A stretch of DNA of 64,000 nt from JAGPCK01 sp041675505 (GTDB taxonomy: Bacteria; Bacteroidota; Bacteroidia; UKL13-3), in the NCBI GenBank assembly GCA_041675505.1, contig JBAYTR010000001.1, positions 186,001 through 250,000 of the forward strand. The letters are read 5' to 3'. This document shows, piece by piece, positions 49,598 through 59,513 of this stretch. Position numbers and translations under genes: made by a program. Below the pieces are notes generated by a model. The model did no database searches. It was not told the origin of the DNA and saw only the letters and a program-made list of their open reading frames with translations. The stretch's first letter is position 1. Each line of letters opens with the position of its first letter.

Positions 49598-50215
49598 TTA
49601 TCCTCCTAAATGCACGGTATCATTTTCCCGTATGAGGTTAAACTTTCCATTGGCATATTCCAACTCATACAGGCAAAGGTTGGTGTGAGGGAAATCCTCC
49701 ATGTACCTTAATTCCTTTTCGAGCAGCAGACACAAAAAACTTTTCATGGCCCTCCCGTGCATGCAAATTAAAATGAGTTGCTCCTCTTCCTTGCTCATGA
49801 TATGTTGCAGTGCTTTTTTTTGCCTTACCTGCAACTGCACAGGTGTTTCACCACCGGGTACGCATACATCGTACACGCCATCGTTCCAGTGTTTAATCAT
49901 TTGCCAGTAATCAGCTTTCCAATCTACACTACTTTGCTGCCCCTCATAAATACCCCAACTTATTTCATTCAGCTCGGGCAATACCTCATGCGGAAACTGT
50001 GCATTCAAAAAATGTTGCACACTTTGTTTGGTGCGCTGCAATGCCGATATGTATACTTTATCAAAAGGCACGTGCGCATAAAACTCATAGAACATGCGGG
50101 CCTGTTCCAATCCCGTTTCGTTTAGCGGACTATCCACACCGCTTCCTTGTACTATACCTAGTTTATTAAAATCTGTTTCGCCATGGCGAACAATAAACAG
50201 CTTCTTGGTGCTCAA
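49598..50215 (-). CDS. Histidine phosphatase family protein (phosphoglycerate mutase-like)
   Basis: The 205-residue product has the phosphohistidine motif FIVRHGETDFNKLGIVQG at the N terminus, an arginine/histidine partner region (ALQRTKQSVQHFL; ICMHGRAMKSFL) and the LNETGLEQARMF block typical of the branch-1 histidine phosphatase superfamily. It removes phosphate from a small molecule; the substrate is not clear (alpha-ribazole phosphatase or a general sugar-phosphate phosphatase are options). The start is TTG at 50215, since no suitable ATG precedes RHGE. It is divergent from the thioesterase gene. Confidence 0.9.
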   Translation of the reverse strand: MSTKKLFIVRHGETDFNKLGIVQGSGVDSPLNETGLEQARMFYEFYAHVPFDKVYISALQRTKQSVQHFLNAQFPHEVLPELNEISWGIYEGQQSSVDWKADYWQMIKHWNDGVYDVCVPGGETPVQLQVRQKKALQHIMSKEEEQLILICMHGRAMKSFLCLLLEKELRYMEDFPHTNLCLYELEYANGKFNLIRENDTVHLGG

Positions 50216-50239
50216 ATCAATGTTCTCCTTTGTTTGTTA

Positions 50240-50247
50240 TACTTTTG
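50240..50247 (+). promoter_or_regulatory. Putative -7 promoter box for the menI-menF pair
   Basis: TACTTTTG fits TAnnTTTG and ends 15 bases before ATG 50263, which supports that start over an earlier in-frame ATG at 50230 that would lie upstream of transcription. Confidence 0.5.
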
Positions 50248-50262
50248 CACAAAAGTAAACAA

Positions 50263-50703
50263 ATGTCGTTACCTCGTATAGATACTTCGGTAAGCATGGA
50301 CGCGCTCAATGAAAGATGCCGCAATACCATGTCGGAATACATCGGAATTGAATTTATCCGTTCAGGTGAAGATTTCCTTACCGCCCGCATGCCCGTTGAC
50401 CACCGCACACATCAGCCTTTAAAAATGCTGAACGGTGGAGCCTCCTGTGTATTGGCTGAAACAGTGGGCAGCATGGCCGCCAACTTAGTGATTGACCGCG
50501 AAAAATATGTGGCACTGGGCTTGGATATTAACGCTAATCACTTGCGCCCTGCCATGAACGGTTATGTATTTGGTACTGCAAAGCCTATTCATGTGGGCAA
50601 AAAAACACAGGTGTGGGAAATCAAAATAACTGACGAAAGCGAGAACCTTGTTTGCATCAGCCGGCTAACTATGGCCGTAATTGACCGCCCCGCTAATGGG
50701 TAA
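50263..50703 (+). CDS. menI: Hotdog-fold thioesterase, probably MenI-type DHNA-CoA hydrolase
   Basis: The 146-residue product is a PaaI/YdiI-type hotdog thioesterase with HQPLKMLNGGASCVLAETVGSMAAN (the glutamate after VLA is the catalytic residue in YdiI) and VALGLDINANHLRPA. Coupling to an isochorismate synthase gene points to menaquinone synthesis, where it would release 1,4-dihydroxy-2-naphthoate from CoA. The gene overlaps menF by 8 bases (ATGGGTAA). The specific substrate is inferred from context. Confidence 0.82.
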   Translation: MSLPRIDTSVSMDALNERCRNTMSEYIGIEFIRSGEDFLTARMPVDHRTHQPLKMLNGGASCVLAETVGSMAANLVIDREKYVALGLDINANHLRPAMNGYVFGTAKPIHVGKKTQVWEIKITDESENLVCISRLTMAVIDRPANG

Positions 50704-51733
50704 TTTCCCTGCACACATTGCAGCAGATAGCGCGGTGGCCGTATGGCGACTGCCCCACACAGATGAGGTTCAATTCTGTTACACACATCAGGCACAACAC
50801 AGCGCGTGGAATGGCAACGATGCCGGCTTTGTGATTAACCCGTTTCATTCTGCCTTACCACAGGTTTTTATACGCGGAGAATTAACACATACAACAACAC
50901 AAGAACTCCTCCTCAGCAGCTTGGAGGTTCCTTCCACTGCAACAGCAACGGTTCAATTGCAGCAGGCTGAATATGAAAGGTACGTAGCGCAAAGTGTTGC
51001 CACTATTCAATCAGGAATGATGCACAAAACTGTGGCAGCAAGAAATACCTCTGTTGCACTCACTGATTTTTCAGCACTGCCAACTTTTGTTCAGTTGTGT
51101 GAAAAATATCCGGCTGCTTTTGTATCGCTGGTGTATCACCCTACCTGTGGTTTGTGGATGGGCGCAACACCTGAAAGATTGCTTTCTGCCAAAAACAATA
51201 CCCTGCAATCAATGGCATTAGCAGGCACACGCAATGCACAACAAGAATGGACCGATAAAGAACTGGACGAACAACATTGGGTAACTGAATTTATTGAAGC
51301 GTGCTTCATCTCTGCTTCACTTGAGCCCCGGATTGCTCCGTTAAAGGAATTGCATGCAGGCAACAATTTGCAACATCTGGTAAATTATATTGATGCACAA
51401 CTGCCTGAACTATTTTCAGCACAACAACTACTACCGCTTTTACAACAACTTCACCCCACACCTGCAGTTGGAGGTTTGCCCAAAGAAGCCGCCATGGATT
51501 GGATTATGCAACATGAACCCGGTGAACGTAATTACTATAGTGGTTACCTGGGACCGGTTACCTCAGCACAGGATTTTGATTTATTTGTGAACCTGAGGTG
51601 CATGCAGGTAAGCGGCAATACCGCCATTCTCTTCGCGGGAGCCGGTATTACGGCCCTCTCCAACCCCACTGCCGAGTGGCTGGAAACCGAACGAAAAATG
51701 CAGATTATCAAATCAGTACTGCAAAGCACATAA
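50696..51733 (+). CDS. menF: Isochorismate synthase MenF/EntC family
   Basis: This enzyme turns chorismate into isochorismate, the first committed step to menaquinone. The 345-residue product has the chorismate-binding fold: YERYVAQSVATIQSGMMHKTVAAR, LVYHPTCGLWMGATPERLLS, MALAGTRNAQQEW, LHPTPAVGGLPKEAA and GERNYYSGYLGPV. The ATG at 50696 overlaps the menI stop; an in-frame TTG at 50681 is the alternative. As no siderophore genes are nearby, the menaquinone role is preferred. Other men genes are not in the window. Confidence 0.9.
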   Translation: MGNFPAHIAADSAVAVWRLPHTDEVQFCYTHQAQHSAWNGNDAGFVINPFHSALPQVFIRGELTHTTTQELLLSSLEVPSTATATVQLQQAEYERYVAQSVATIQSGMMHKTVAARNTSVALTDFSALPTFVQLCEKYPAAFVSLVYHPTCGLWMGATPERLLSAKNNTLQSMALAGTRNAQQEWTDKELDEQHWVTEFIEACFISASLEPRIAPLKELHAGNNLQHLVNYIDAQLPELFSAQQLLPLLQQLHPTPAVGGLPKEAAMDWIMQHEPGERNYYSGYLGPVTSAQDFDLFVNLRCMQVSGNTAILFAGAGITALSNPTAEWLETERKMQIIKSVLQST

Positions 51734-51787
51734 TTTAACATTCCGTTGAAGTGAATTAGGTAGCGAATTAGTATTTTGCAACACTTT

Positions 51788-52786
51788 ATGCGGGTAGCCT
51801 CATTTATCCTATTCTTTTGTTTCACAGCACACTTGTTGCAAGCGCAGGTATTGCCCTCTTTCGGTGATTCCCGCACGGCCACAACGGGTATGCAGTTTTT
51901 GAAAATACCCGTGGATGCCCGTTCTGGCGGTATGTCGGGCGCAGTGATTGCCTCCGTCAGAGATGCCTCGGCCATGTTTTGGAACCCTGCCGGAATTACA
52001 CGGGTAGATACAGGCCGCGTTAGTTTTCAGGTAGCCCACACCCGCTATTTTGCCGATACTAAAATCAACTATGCCGGTGCGGTGTTCAAAACAGGCTCAC
52101 AATCTTTTTTAGGTGTTCAGTTGCTGGCCATGGATTACGGTGAGATGGAAGAAACTACCGAGTTTCAACCGCTGGGAACCGGACGTACTTTTACCATGAG
52201 CAACTACCTTATCGGTTTGACTTACGCCCAACAACTCACGGAAAGTTTCAGCTTGGGTATAAACGGAAAATTTGCTCATGAAGGTTTGCCAAATGTAGCC
52301 ACCAACAACGTATTGTTTGATTTAGGCTTTCAATACAATGTAGGCTTTCGCAATACCCGTTTTGCTGTGGCCATGAGTAATTTTGGTTTTAGTGTACAAC
52401 CGAAGGGCGAAGTGGAATTACTTGATTTCACCACTACCAAAAAAGACAACACATTTGAAGATGTTACTGTTCCCGCAGTGTTCCGTTTAGGTATCTGCTC
52501 CGACATCTGGCGTAAAAATCAACATGCCGTCACAGGAGCTTTACAACTCAATCACCCTACCGATAACAATGAATCCATCGCATTAGGTGCTGAATATCTC
52601 TACAAAAATTTTCTGGCCCTGAGAAGTGGTTATGAATTCGGGCAGGATGAACGCACCTCGCCTTCAGCCGGCATGGGAGTAAAATTGCGCAGAAGATATG
52701 GCCAGCTGGGATTTGACTATGGCTTTGTGCACAAGAATGTACTGGGCAACTTACATCGTCTCACTTTATCAGTAACCATTAAATGA
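51788..52786 (+). CDS. PorV/PorQ-family outer membrane barrel protein
   Basis: The 332-residue product has a signal peptide (MRVASFILFFCFTAHLLQAQ) and the PorV/PorQ (UPF0164) pattern. After the N-terminal plug, GMQFLKIPVDARSGGMSGAVIASVRDASAMFWNPAGIT is the family signature, followed by repeated amphipathic strands and an end strand LHRLTLSVTIK. PorV shuttles T9SS cargo and PorQ is a related barrel; which one this corresponds to is unclear. ATG 51788 is used over an in-frame TTG at 51776. It overlaps the next lipoprotein gene by four bases (ATGA), so both are produced together. Confidence 0.85.
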   Translation: MRVASFILFFCFTAHLLQAQVLPSFGDSRTATTGMQFLKIPVDARSGGMSGAVIASVRDASAMFWNPAGITRVDTGRVSFQVAHTRYFADTKINYAGAVFKTGSQSFLGVQLLAMDYGEMEETTEFQPLGTGRTFTMSNYLIGLTYAQQLTESFSLGINGKFAHEGLPNVATNNVLFDLGFQYNVGFRNTRFAVAMSNFGFSVQPKGEVELLDFTTTKKDNTFEDVTVPAVFRLGICSDIWRKNQHAVTGALQLNHPTDNNESIALGAEYLYKNFLALRSGYEFGQDERTSPSAGMGVKLRRRYGQLGFDYGFVHKNVLGNLHRLTLSVTIK

Positions 52787-54009
52787 TGTTGCGTAAATTT
52801 CCTTTATTACTTTTACTTTCTGCTGCCATCACGTTGCAATCGTGTGAATTTTTATTGGGCAGTAAAAAAGACGATACCGTTGACGACATTTTTGACCAAG
52901 GCGCCATTGACCCCAACCTGGTTCCGCAAAGTGTGGGGTATGTTCCTGTGCTTCCTTTCTTCCAGGGATTCATTAACCCTGTAGACATTTGCGTGGGTTA
53001 CGATGAAATGATTTATGTGGTGGATGATAACGGAGTAAACGTGCTCGATCAAAAAGGTACGCGCTACACCATTATCCCGATTCCCGGAGCAACGGATGTA
53101 GTACAAGACAGACGACTGCACACTTACATTGCCGGACGTGTAACGGTGGTTCGCGGAGGCAATACCTTAAATCTTCCGGCAGTATATCATTTGGTAAATA
53201 CAGGCACCCGAACTTACAGCATTATTGATACACTCATTCACCCCGATTGTGATGAAAGCCGCCTCACCACTCCGTTTCGCGGAGCAGAAGATGAACTGGT
53301 ACAATTTACCGGCCTGGCTACTTTGCATGACAATACACTCTATGTGAGTCGCACAGGACCACGCAATGATTTTTCATCCTCTGCACGACCTGATAATGCG
53401 GTTTTGATTTTTGATGCAGCCGGAAAAAACATTGATTATGCTGCAGGTTTAAATCCTGTATCCTCCGGCTTAAAATCATCTGTAGGTATTTCTTCCATTG
53501 CTACATTGGCCGCACCTCCGCAGCGTATTTTCGGCATGAGTGAATCGCGCAATTTTGTAGTAACGTTAAACAGCACTGCTACACCTTTAGAGTTCAGGGT
53601 GCTGGCCTTGCGTTATGTAGTAGACCCAGAGTTAGGACCATCCTTTGCCGAGTCATCGGAGTTACTGGATTTTGATACTACCAAAGCCAAACGTTTCCTG
53701 TACCAACCCGGAAGATTTAAAAGTCCGGAAGATGTGTTTGTAGCACCCGATCAATTGCAATACCGTTTTGTAGTAGATAGCGGAACGGATTCTTTCTATC
53801 AATTTACCAACCGCGGCTACGAAGGCGTGAATGCACCTGCCACTTACAGCGACCGCAAACAAATTATTGCCTCTTTTGGTGGCAACGGCAGCGGACCTTT
53901 TCAATTTAAAGACCCCAGCGGAGTATGCTATTTTAAACGCATGGTGTACGTGGCAGATAAAGGCAACGGACGTATTTGCCGCTACAAACTGAGTACGGAT
54001 ATAGAGTAG
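52783..54009 (+). CDS. Beta-propeller-like (NHL-type) lipoprotein
   Basis: The 408-residue product has a lipoprotein signal (LLLLLSAAITLQSCEF; Cys at about 21) and several propeller-like segments (VDICVGYDEMIYVVDDNGVNVLDQKG, FRFVVDSG-type unit RFVVDSGTDSFYQFTNRGYE, GPFQFKDPSGVCYFKRMVYVADKGNGRICRYKL). The last is a clear NHL-type repeat. It is translationally coupled to the PorV-family barrel and probably sits on the outer membrane with it. Function unknown; a surface complex is an inference. Confidence 0.82.
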   Translation: MMLRKFPLLLLLSAAITLQSCEFLLGSKKDDTVDDIFDQGAIDPNLVPQSVGYVPVLPFFQGFINPVDICVGYDEMIYVVDDNGVNVLDQKGTRYTIIPIPGATDVVQDRRLHTYIAGRVTVVRGGNTLNLPAVYHLVNTGTRTYSIIDTLIHPDCDESRLTTPFRGAEDELVQFTGLATLHDNTLYVSRTGPRNDFSSSARPDNAVLIFDAAGKNIDYAAGLNPVSSGLKSSVGISSIATLAAPPQRIFGMSESRNFVVTLNSTATPLEFRVLALRYVVDPELGPSFAESSELLDFDTTKAKRFLYQPGRFKSPEDVFVAPDQLQYRFVVDSGTDSFYQFTNRGYEGVNAPATYSDRKQIIASFGGNGSGPFQFKDPSGVCYFKRMVYVADKGNGRICRYKLSTDIE

Positions 54010-54024
54010 TTGGCCCAATTGTAT

Positions 54025-54549
54025 ATGAGCCGCCTTATTGTAGTATTGATTAGTCTTTGCATGTTAACATCATGTACTGCTAGCTATTTTATCAAAGTAG
54101 GAAAAGATGGCTCTGCAATAGTTAATATGGACAGAGAAAAACCTATTAAAGGCACAGATATAAATTTCTGCACTCAAAATACAAATCAGTTATACAATTC
54201 AGCTATTATCAAGAATATTGACACTACCGTTAGTGGAAAAATAAGCTTTGAAATAGTCAACATTGATTCTTTAGGCCGCTACCTTCCATTTATGCACTCT
54301 GAAATAATACAGTTCAAAAAGAAAAGTGATTCATTAGTTGTATTCTTTCACAGACATGATTCATTAGAACTGATTAAACACAATTCTTGTCACTTATACA
54401 TGGAACTACAATTTGATAGAGAAATAATCAAGATACATAAAGATAAACTAAACATCAAACAAATAAAATCTCAAACAGTTCGAATCAGTATCAAGAGGAA
54501 CAAGTTATTCAAATTAAAACAAACGAAATCAGTAATAATAAAGACATGA
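54025..54549 (+). CDS. Lipoprotein of unknown function
   Basis: ATG 54025 gives a lipoprotein signal MSRLIVVLISLCMLTSC (Cys17). An in-frame TTG at 54010 precedes it. The rest of the 174-residue protein is beta-strand and lysine/serine-rich with no recognised domain. The gene is A/T-rich compared with its neighbours. It follows the NHL lipoprotein by 15 bases and may be in the same unit. Confidence 0.68.
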   Translation: MSRLIVVLISLCMLTSCTASYFIKVGKDGSAIVNMDREKPIKGTDINFCTQNTNQLYNSAIIKNIDTTVSGKISFEIVNIDSLGRYLPFMHSEIIQFKKKSDSLVVFFHRHDSLELIKHNSCHLYMELQFDREIIKIHKDKLNIKQIKSQTVRISIKRNKLFKLKQTKSVIIKT

Positions 54550-54673
54550 CAGCCGGTGCTAATAGCAGCTTTTCGCAACGCGGGTATTTGTTAGTCTAAA
54601 GCCATCCAATTGATTGAAAAATCTAAAAACCGTTAGTTCAGCGGAGCTAAATCAGTGGCATAAAACTCAACCA

Positions 54674-55024
54674 TCAAAACGGCCACCAGCTTTTGCGCGG
54701 CATACCAATGTACACTCCGTTATTGCGCACTTCCACCGGATACGTTTCCACGTAATCTCCCTGTGCTCCTCTGCCTGTTGTTAAATCATATTTGTAACGG
54801 TGAACAGGGCACACTACTCTGCCTTCTTCATCACACTTTCCCCGTCCTAATCTTCCACCTGCGGCATGCGGACAACGGTCGTCCACGGCATAATATCCTG
54901 TGGCAATATGAGCCAGACAAATCAACTTACCTTTCACATCAATGGTGCGCACGGTGTTAAGCGGATGTATATCTGCACCGTCTTCCTCAAAATCATATAC
55001 TTTGAACCAGTTGAACGAAGCCAT
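54674..55024 (-). CDS. Rieske [2Fe-2S] protein
   Basis: The 116-residue soluble protein has the Rieske cluster motifs CPH (DDRCPHAAGGRL) and CPVH (VVCPVHRYKYD), spaced as in NirD-like or dioxygenase-ferredoxin Rieske proteins. It should carry a 2Fe-2S cluster and transfer electrons, with partner unknown. The conserved YDLTTGRG segment and the MPRKSWWPF end are also visible. It overlaps the stop of the upstream lipoprotein gene by one base (TGATG), forming a two-gene unit. Confidence 0.9.
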   Translation of the reverse strand: MASFNWFKVYDFEEDGADIHPLNTVRTIDVKGKLICLAHIATGYYAVDDRCPHAAGGRLGRGKCDEEGRVVCPVHRYKYDLTTGRGAQGDYVETYPVEVRNNGVYIGMPRKSWWPF

Positions 55025-55485
55025 CAGTGTGCTGTCTCGCCCTTTACTTCTTTCATCAGCAACCTTACGTTGTAGCTGGATTGGTCGGCTTTCATCATCA
55101 ACACCATAGACGTATCATCCAAACGTTCAATAATGGCCGGTTTGGGTTGCTGTTTTTTGTCTTTATCCGGCTTAGTCATGATGAGGGTGTTGCCGCTATC
55201 TTCCAGTTTCCAAGTGCCTTTATTTTTGTTGGTACCATAAAGTACATCGTAAGAACCGTCTTCATTAAACGTGTATTCCGTATTGCTGAGCATGTTACTC
55301 ATCAACTCCTTAAACACATCTTCCATGCCCGTTTGCAAAGGATCTTGCCCCACGGTATCTTTATCAATATTCTCGAAATCCACTTTGTAAACTATCCATT
55401 TTTTACAAAGTTTTTCTTCCTGCTTCTTGCCACAGGCGAAAAGGAGAACAGACATAAGTACAAATAAAATATAGTGCTGTTTCAT
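55024..55485 (-). CDS. Lipocalin-like lipoprotein
   Basis: With ATG 55485 the 153-residue product has a lipoprotein signal MKQHYILFVLMSVLLFAC (Cys18) followed by a small beta-barrel-like domain (LCKKWIVYKVDFEN, TEYTFNEDGSYDV, NKGTWKLEDSGNTLIMTKPD, STSM-like strand TSMVLMMKADQ). This matches the pattern of Bacteroidota lipocalin-like lipoproteins. A one-mismatch -7 element (GATATTTG, 55499-55492) lies six bases before the start. It is the first gene of a unit with the Rieske protein. Ligand unknown. Confidence 0.78.
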   Translation of the reverse strand: MKQHYILFVLMSVLLFACGKKQEEKLCKKWIVYKVDFENIDKDTVGQDPLQTGMEDVFKELMSNMLSNTEYTFNEDGSYDVLYGTNKNKGTWKLEDSGNTLIMTKPDKDKKQQPKPAIIERLDDTSMVLMMKADQSSYNVRLLMKEVKGETAH

Positions 55486-55584
55486 GATGTGCAAATATCC
55501 GCTTTCCGCGCACACTTACAATTAAACCCTTACATTTCTCACCAAAATTGTTTTTACTTTGTATAAGTTAAAAAAACAAAAGTT

Positions 55585-57084
55585 ATGAAAACGTTATTGC
55601 TCTTGCTTTTTGTTATGCTGCAAACAATGCCTCTACAAGCTCAATGGGCTCCCTGGCAGATAATACAAAAAGGACGCACTTTTTGTTACGCATCAGGAAA
55701 CACAAAACTATACCTGAAAATCGACTCAACTGAAACAGGTACAAACTACACCAGGTATTGGAATTATTTCAGACTGAGGGGAGGAGCGGGCTCTTCACTC
55801 CCTTATCAGTACTTTTTTCTGGATTCAACCAACTGGACGGGTGAGTACATAGAGCAAAATAACACAGATCATTTCTCCTTCACCACACGTAACGGAAAGG
55901 CTTTCACAATCGAAACCCAAGGCACAACAGGATACAGTTGGAGATGTTATGATTTGCCTCAAAATGGATATATAACAGCGCGCGTTGATACGATGATGAA
56001 TGTGACGTTCCTTAACATCACCGACTCGGTCAAATTTATACGCTTTACGGCTGCTGACAGTTCAGACAATACCGTAACTCACTGGTTAAATAATGTACAA
56101 TTACGCGTGAGTAAACATTACGGTTTACTTGACATCATAAAGTTTATCACCCCGGATACAGCAGGTATTTACACCCTCACCGGTTTTACCAATCCTGAAA
56201 CCAACTGGACCGACCTAACCGCAAAACAGGTATTCGATATACAGCCGGGAGACTTGCGTATAATCCGAAATAATCTTGAATTAAATGGCCCTCCTTACCT
56301 ATTTTCAACCAAACACACCCGCCTGAAATGCATTGAACGAACTGAAAATACAAACGAGAGGATAATTATACTCAAAGATTCATTTGAAACAATTCACGTG
56401 CGCTATATAAGTAGCCTTCAAAGGTACGATACGCTTTACTCGAACGGGATAAAAACAGACTCCATACATCTGGACAAGTATGAATTTCTCAATTTTCTTG
56501 ACTACGAAATCGCAGCAAAACCGCTAACAACAAGCACTTATATTTTGTATCACACAAATTATTTGTATTACTTTAATTTGCCACCTACCATACGAGCGAA
56601 ATACTGGTTGGGAAGTTTTAATTACGATTATGAAAAACGCATATGGCCAATTTATACCGATTTCCCTAATTCACATGCTTATTATATTGAGTTTATGGGA
56701 GGGGGGTATTATGTAACTCCATTTATGACCGGTGGTGCTGAATATCGTTTGCCCTATTATTTCAATCGCGGTGGTTTCAGTTGGGGCAATGCAGAAGATT
56801 GGGATAAGCTGCGAAACTTAGTTTCGGTAAAAGAGGTGAGCTCAAAGTCTGTTAACCTCTACCCCAACCCGGTTGAACGTTATTTAACACTGACCACTAC
56901 AGGCAATTGGCCATCGGAACTTAACATCATCTTTTTTACTACCACCGGAAAACGGGTATACGAAAAGAAAATTCACCACCAAGAAAGTGAAATTGATTTA
57001 GTCTCCTTGGCAGCAGGAATGTATACGTACATCATCAGTTTCCCTGACGGCCGGGTAGAAAGAGGTAAACTTTGCAAGCAATAG
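55585..57084 (+). CDS. Secreted protein with T9SS C-terminal sorting domain
   Basis: The 499-residue product has a signal peptide (MKTLLLLLFVMLQTMPLQAQ), a long beta-rich region without known catalytic motifs, and a C-terminal type A T9SS signal (VNLYPNPVERYLTLTTTGNW ... DLVSLAAGMYTYIISFPDGRVERGKL). It is therefore expected at the cell surface. The central part has many aromatic and threonine residues, as in sugar-binding or adhesive domains, but I do not recognise a family. It is located between an outer-membrane-type lipoprotein unit and pgk. Confidence 0.82.
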   Translation: MKTLLLLLFVMLQTMPLQAQWAPWQIIQKGRTFCYASGNTKLYLKIDSTETGTNYTRYWNYFRLRGGAGSSLPYQYFFLDSTNWTGEYIEQNNTDHFSFTTRNGKAFTIETQGTTGYSWRCYDLPQNGYITARVDTMMNVTFLNITDSVKFIRFTAADSSDNTVTHWLNNVQLRVSKHYGLLDIIKFITPDTAGIYTLTGFTNPETNWTDLTAKQVFDIQPGDLRIIRNNLELNGPPYLFSTKHTRLKCIERTENTNERIIILKDSFETIHVRYISSLQRYDTLYSNGIKTDSIHLDKYEFLNFLDYEIAAKPLTTSTYILYHTNYLYYFNLPPTIRAKYWLGSFNYDYEKRIWPIYTDFPNSHAYYIEFMGGGYYVTPFMTGGAEYRLPYYFNRGGFSWGNAEDWDKLRNLVSVKEVSSKSVNLYPNPVERYLTLTTTGNWPSELNIIFFTTTGKRVYEKKIHHQESEIDLVSLAAGMYTYIISFPDGRVERGKLCKQ

Positions 57085-57103
57085 GTGTAAATATTTACCT
57101 TTG
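57071..57103 (+). promoter_or_regulatory. Promoter of pgk, nearly leaderless
   Basis: A TTTG -33 box (57071-57074), a 21-base spacer and TACCTTTG (57096-57103) form a full Bacteroidota promoter. Only five bases (CGCCC) separate the box from the ATG at 57109. The -33 box lies within the last codons of the preceding gene. Confidence 0.7.
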
Positions 57104-57108
57104 CGCCC

Positions 57109-58320
<1,212 letters not shown>

Positions 58321-58368
58321 GAAGTAAATACTAAAGCTAAATGGCAGGAATGTTGCGTAATTGTTTAT

Positions 58369-58782
58369 ATGAAAACATATGCAAAACTCCTGTTCCTTAT
58401 TGCCATCACATTAAGCGGTTGCCTGATAGGTAATAAGTCTTATATAAAATCTTACCCAACAGGCGGCAAAAATGATTTGGAAACAGATACAACAGTATAT
58501 TCCACTTCTGAAATAGAACTTTATTTTGGTGAGCTAAAACCAGATCGACCGTACATTCAGGTAGCTTATATGGAATCTGTTGGCGGCAAGTATTCAACAA
58601 TGGAAGAGTTACTTCTTGCTATGAAAAAAGAAGCAGTTACCTTAAAGTCACATGCCATTATTCAAATCCGAAAAACACAAAAGGAAGAAGAATATGGCGT
58701 GCTGTTTGCTGACAGTGAGCATGAAAAATTTCAAGCTGAAGTATATACAGGAATAGCTGTGAGGTATCTTAAAAAGAAATAG
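58369..58782 (+). CDS. Lipoprotein of unknown function
   Basis: The 137-residue product has a lipoprotein signal with lipobox LSGC (Cys18) and a small mixed alpha/beta domain (PYIQVAYMESVGGKYSTMEELLLAMKKEAVTLKSHAIIQI). It shows a slight resemblance to YbjQ- or DUF4156-like lipoproteins, which are only loosely defined. It starts 48 bases after pgk. No function can be assigned. Confidence 0.72.
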   Translation: MKTYAKLLFLIAITLSGCLIGNKSYIKSYPTGGKNDLETDTTVYSTSEIELYFGELKPDRPYIQVAYMESVGGKYSTMEELLLAMKKEAVTLKSHAIIQIRKTQKEEEYGVLFADSEHEKFQAEVYTGIAVRYLKKK

Positions 58783-58801
58783 CCTATCCGTTTAATTTCC
58801 A

Positions 58802-58809
58802 TATCTTTG
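58802..58809 (+). promoter_or_regulatory. Putative -7 promoter box for the TPR protein gene
   Basis: TATCTTTG fits TAnnTTTG and lies 21 bases before ATG 58831, which supports that start over the in-frame start at 58807 inside the box. Confidence 0.5.
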
Positions 58810-58830
58810 CCCCTCAAAATTCACACGCAC

Positions 58831-59484
58831 ATGAAATTGTTAAAGTGGTTCATTCTTTATCGCCTCTATATTGGTATCGTACTTATTCCTTTAGGAATAT
58901 GGGTGAATGTTAGTGAAGGTTTCTGGAGCGCCCTCCTCATTTATTTGGTGGCCGTTGTATTTATTGCCCTGCACTTTGTTTTAGGAACGATGCGCTTAGT
59001 GCAAATGGCCATTGAAGATGATGACCCTGATTTGGCTATCCGGTATGTGAACATGATTAAGTACCCTAATCTGTTGTTCAAACCCATTCGTCAGAGTTTT
59101 TACATGTTGCAATCCAACCTTGCTTTTGCCGGAAAAGATTTGGACAAAGCAGAAGAAAATATCAGAAAAAGTTTGCAAACCAACAGCTCCATGCTCAAAG
59201 AGCAGGAAGGTGTGCAGTACCTGCAACTGGGTATGATTGCCATGCAGAAAGGTGACCACAAAAACGCCCGCATTAATTTGAAAGAAGCGGTAAGCAAAGG
59301 TTTGCCTGATGATGATAACCTGGCTGCTGCTTACCTGCAACTAAGTTCATTAGAAATTAACCGCAGACAGAACAGGTTAGGTAAAGAGTACTTTAAAAAA
59401 GCTAAAGCATTAAAACCTAAAAGCCCTGAGATTAAATCTCAGATTGTGGACATGGAAAAATACATGGCCAGAATACCTGGATAA
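58831..59484 (+). CDS. Membrane-anchored TPR protein
   Basis: The 217-residue product has two N-terminal membrane segments (about 3-22 and 29-52) and a cytoplasmic helical region with TPR repeats (QSNLAFAGKDLDKAEENIRKSLQTN, QYLQLGMIAMQKGDHKNARINLKEAVSKG, AAAYLQLSSLEINRRQNRLGKEYFKKAKALKP). TPRs mediate protein contacts, so it is probably a membrane scaffold or assembly protein. The partner is unknown. Confidence 0.82.
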   Translation: MKLLKWFILYRLYIGIVLIPLGIWVNVSEGFWSALLIYLVAVVFIALHFVLGTMRLVQMAIEDDDPDLAIRYVNMIKYPNLLFKPIRQSFYMLQSNLAFAGKDLDKAEENIRKSLQTNSSMLKEQEGVQYLQLGMIAMQKGDHKNARINLKEAVSKGLPDDDNLAAAYLQLSSLEINRRQNRLGKEYFKKAKALKPKSPEIKSQIVDMEKYMARIPG

Positions 59485-59513
59485 ATTACATAGCTTGGAA
59501 TAACCGGATTAGT

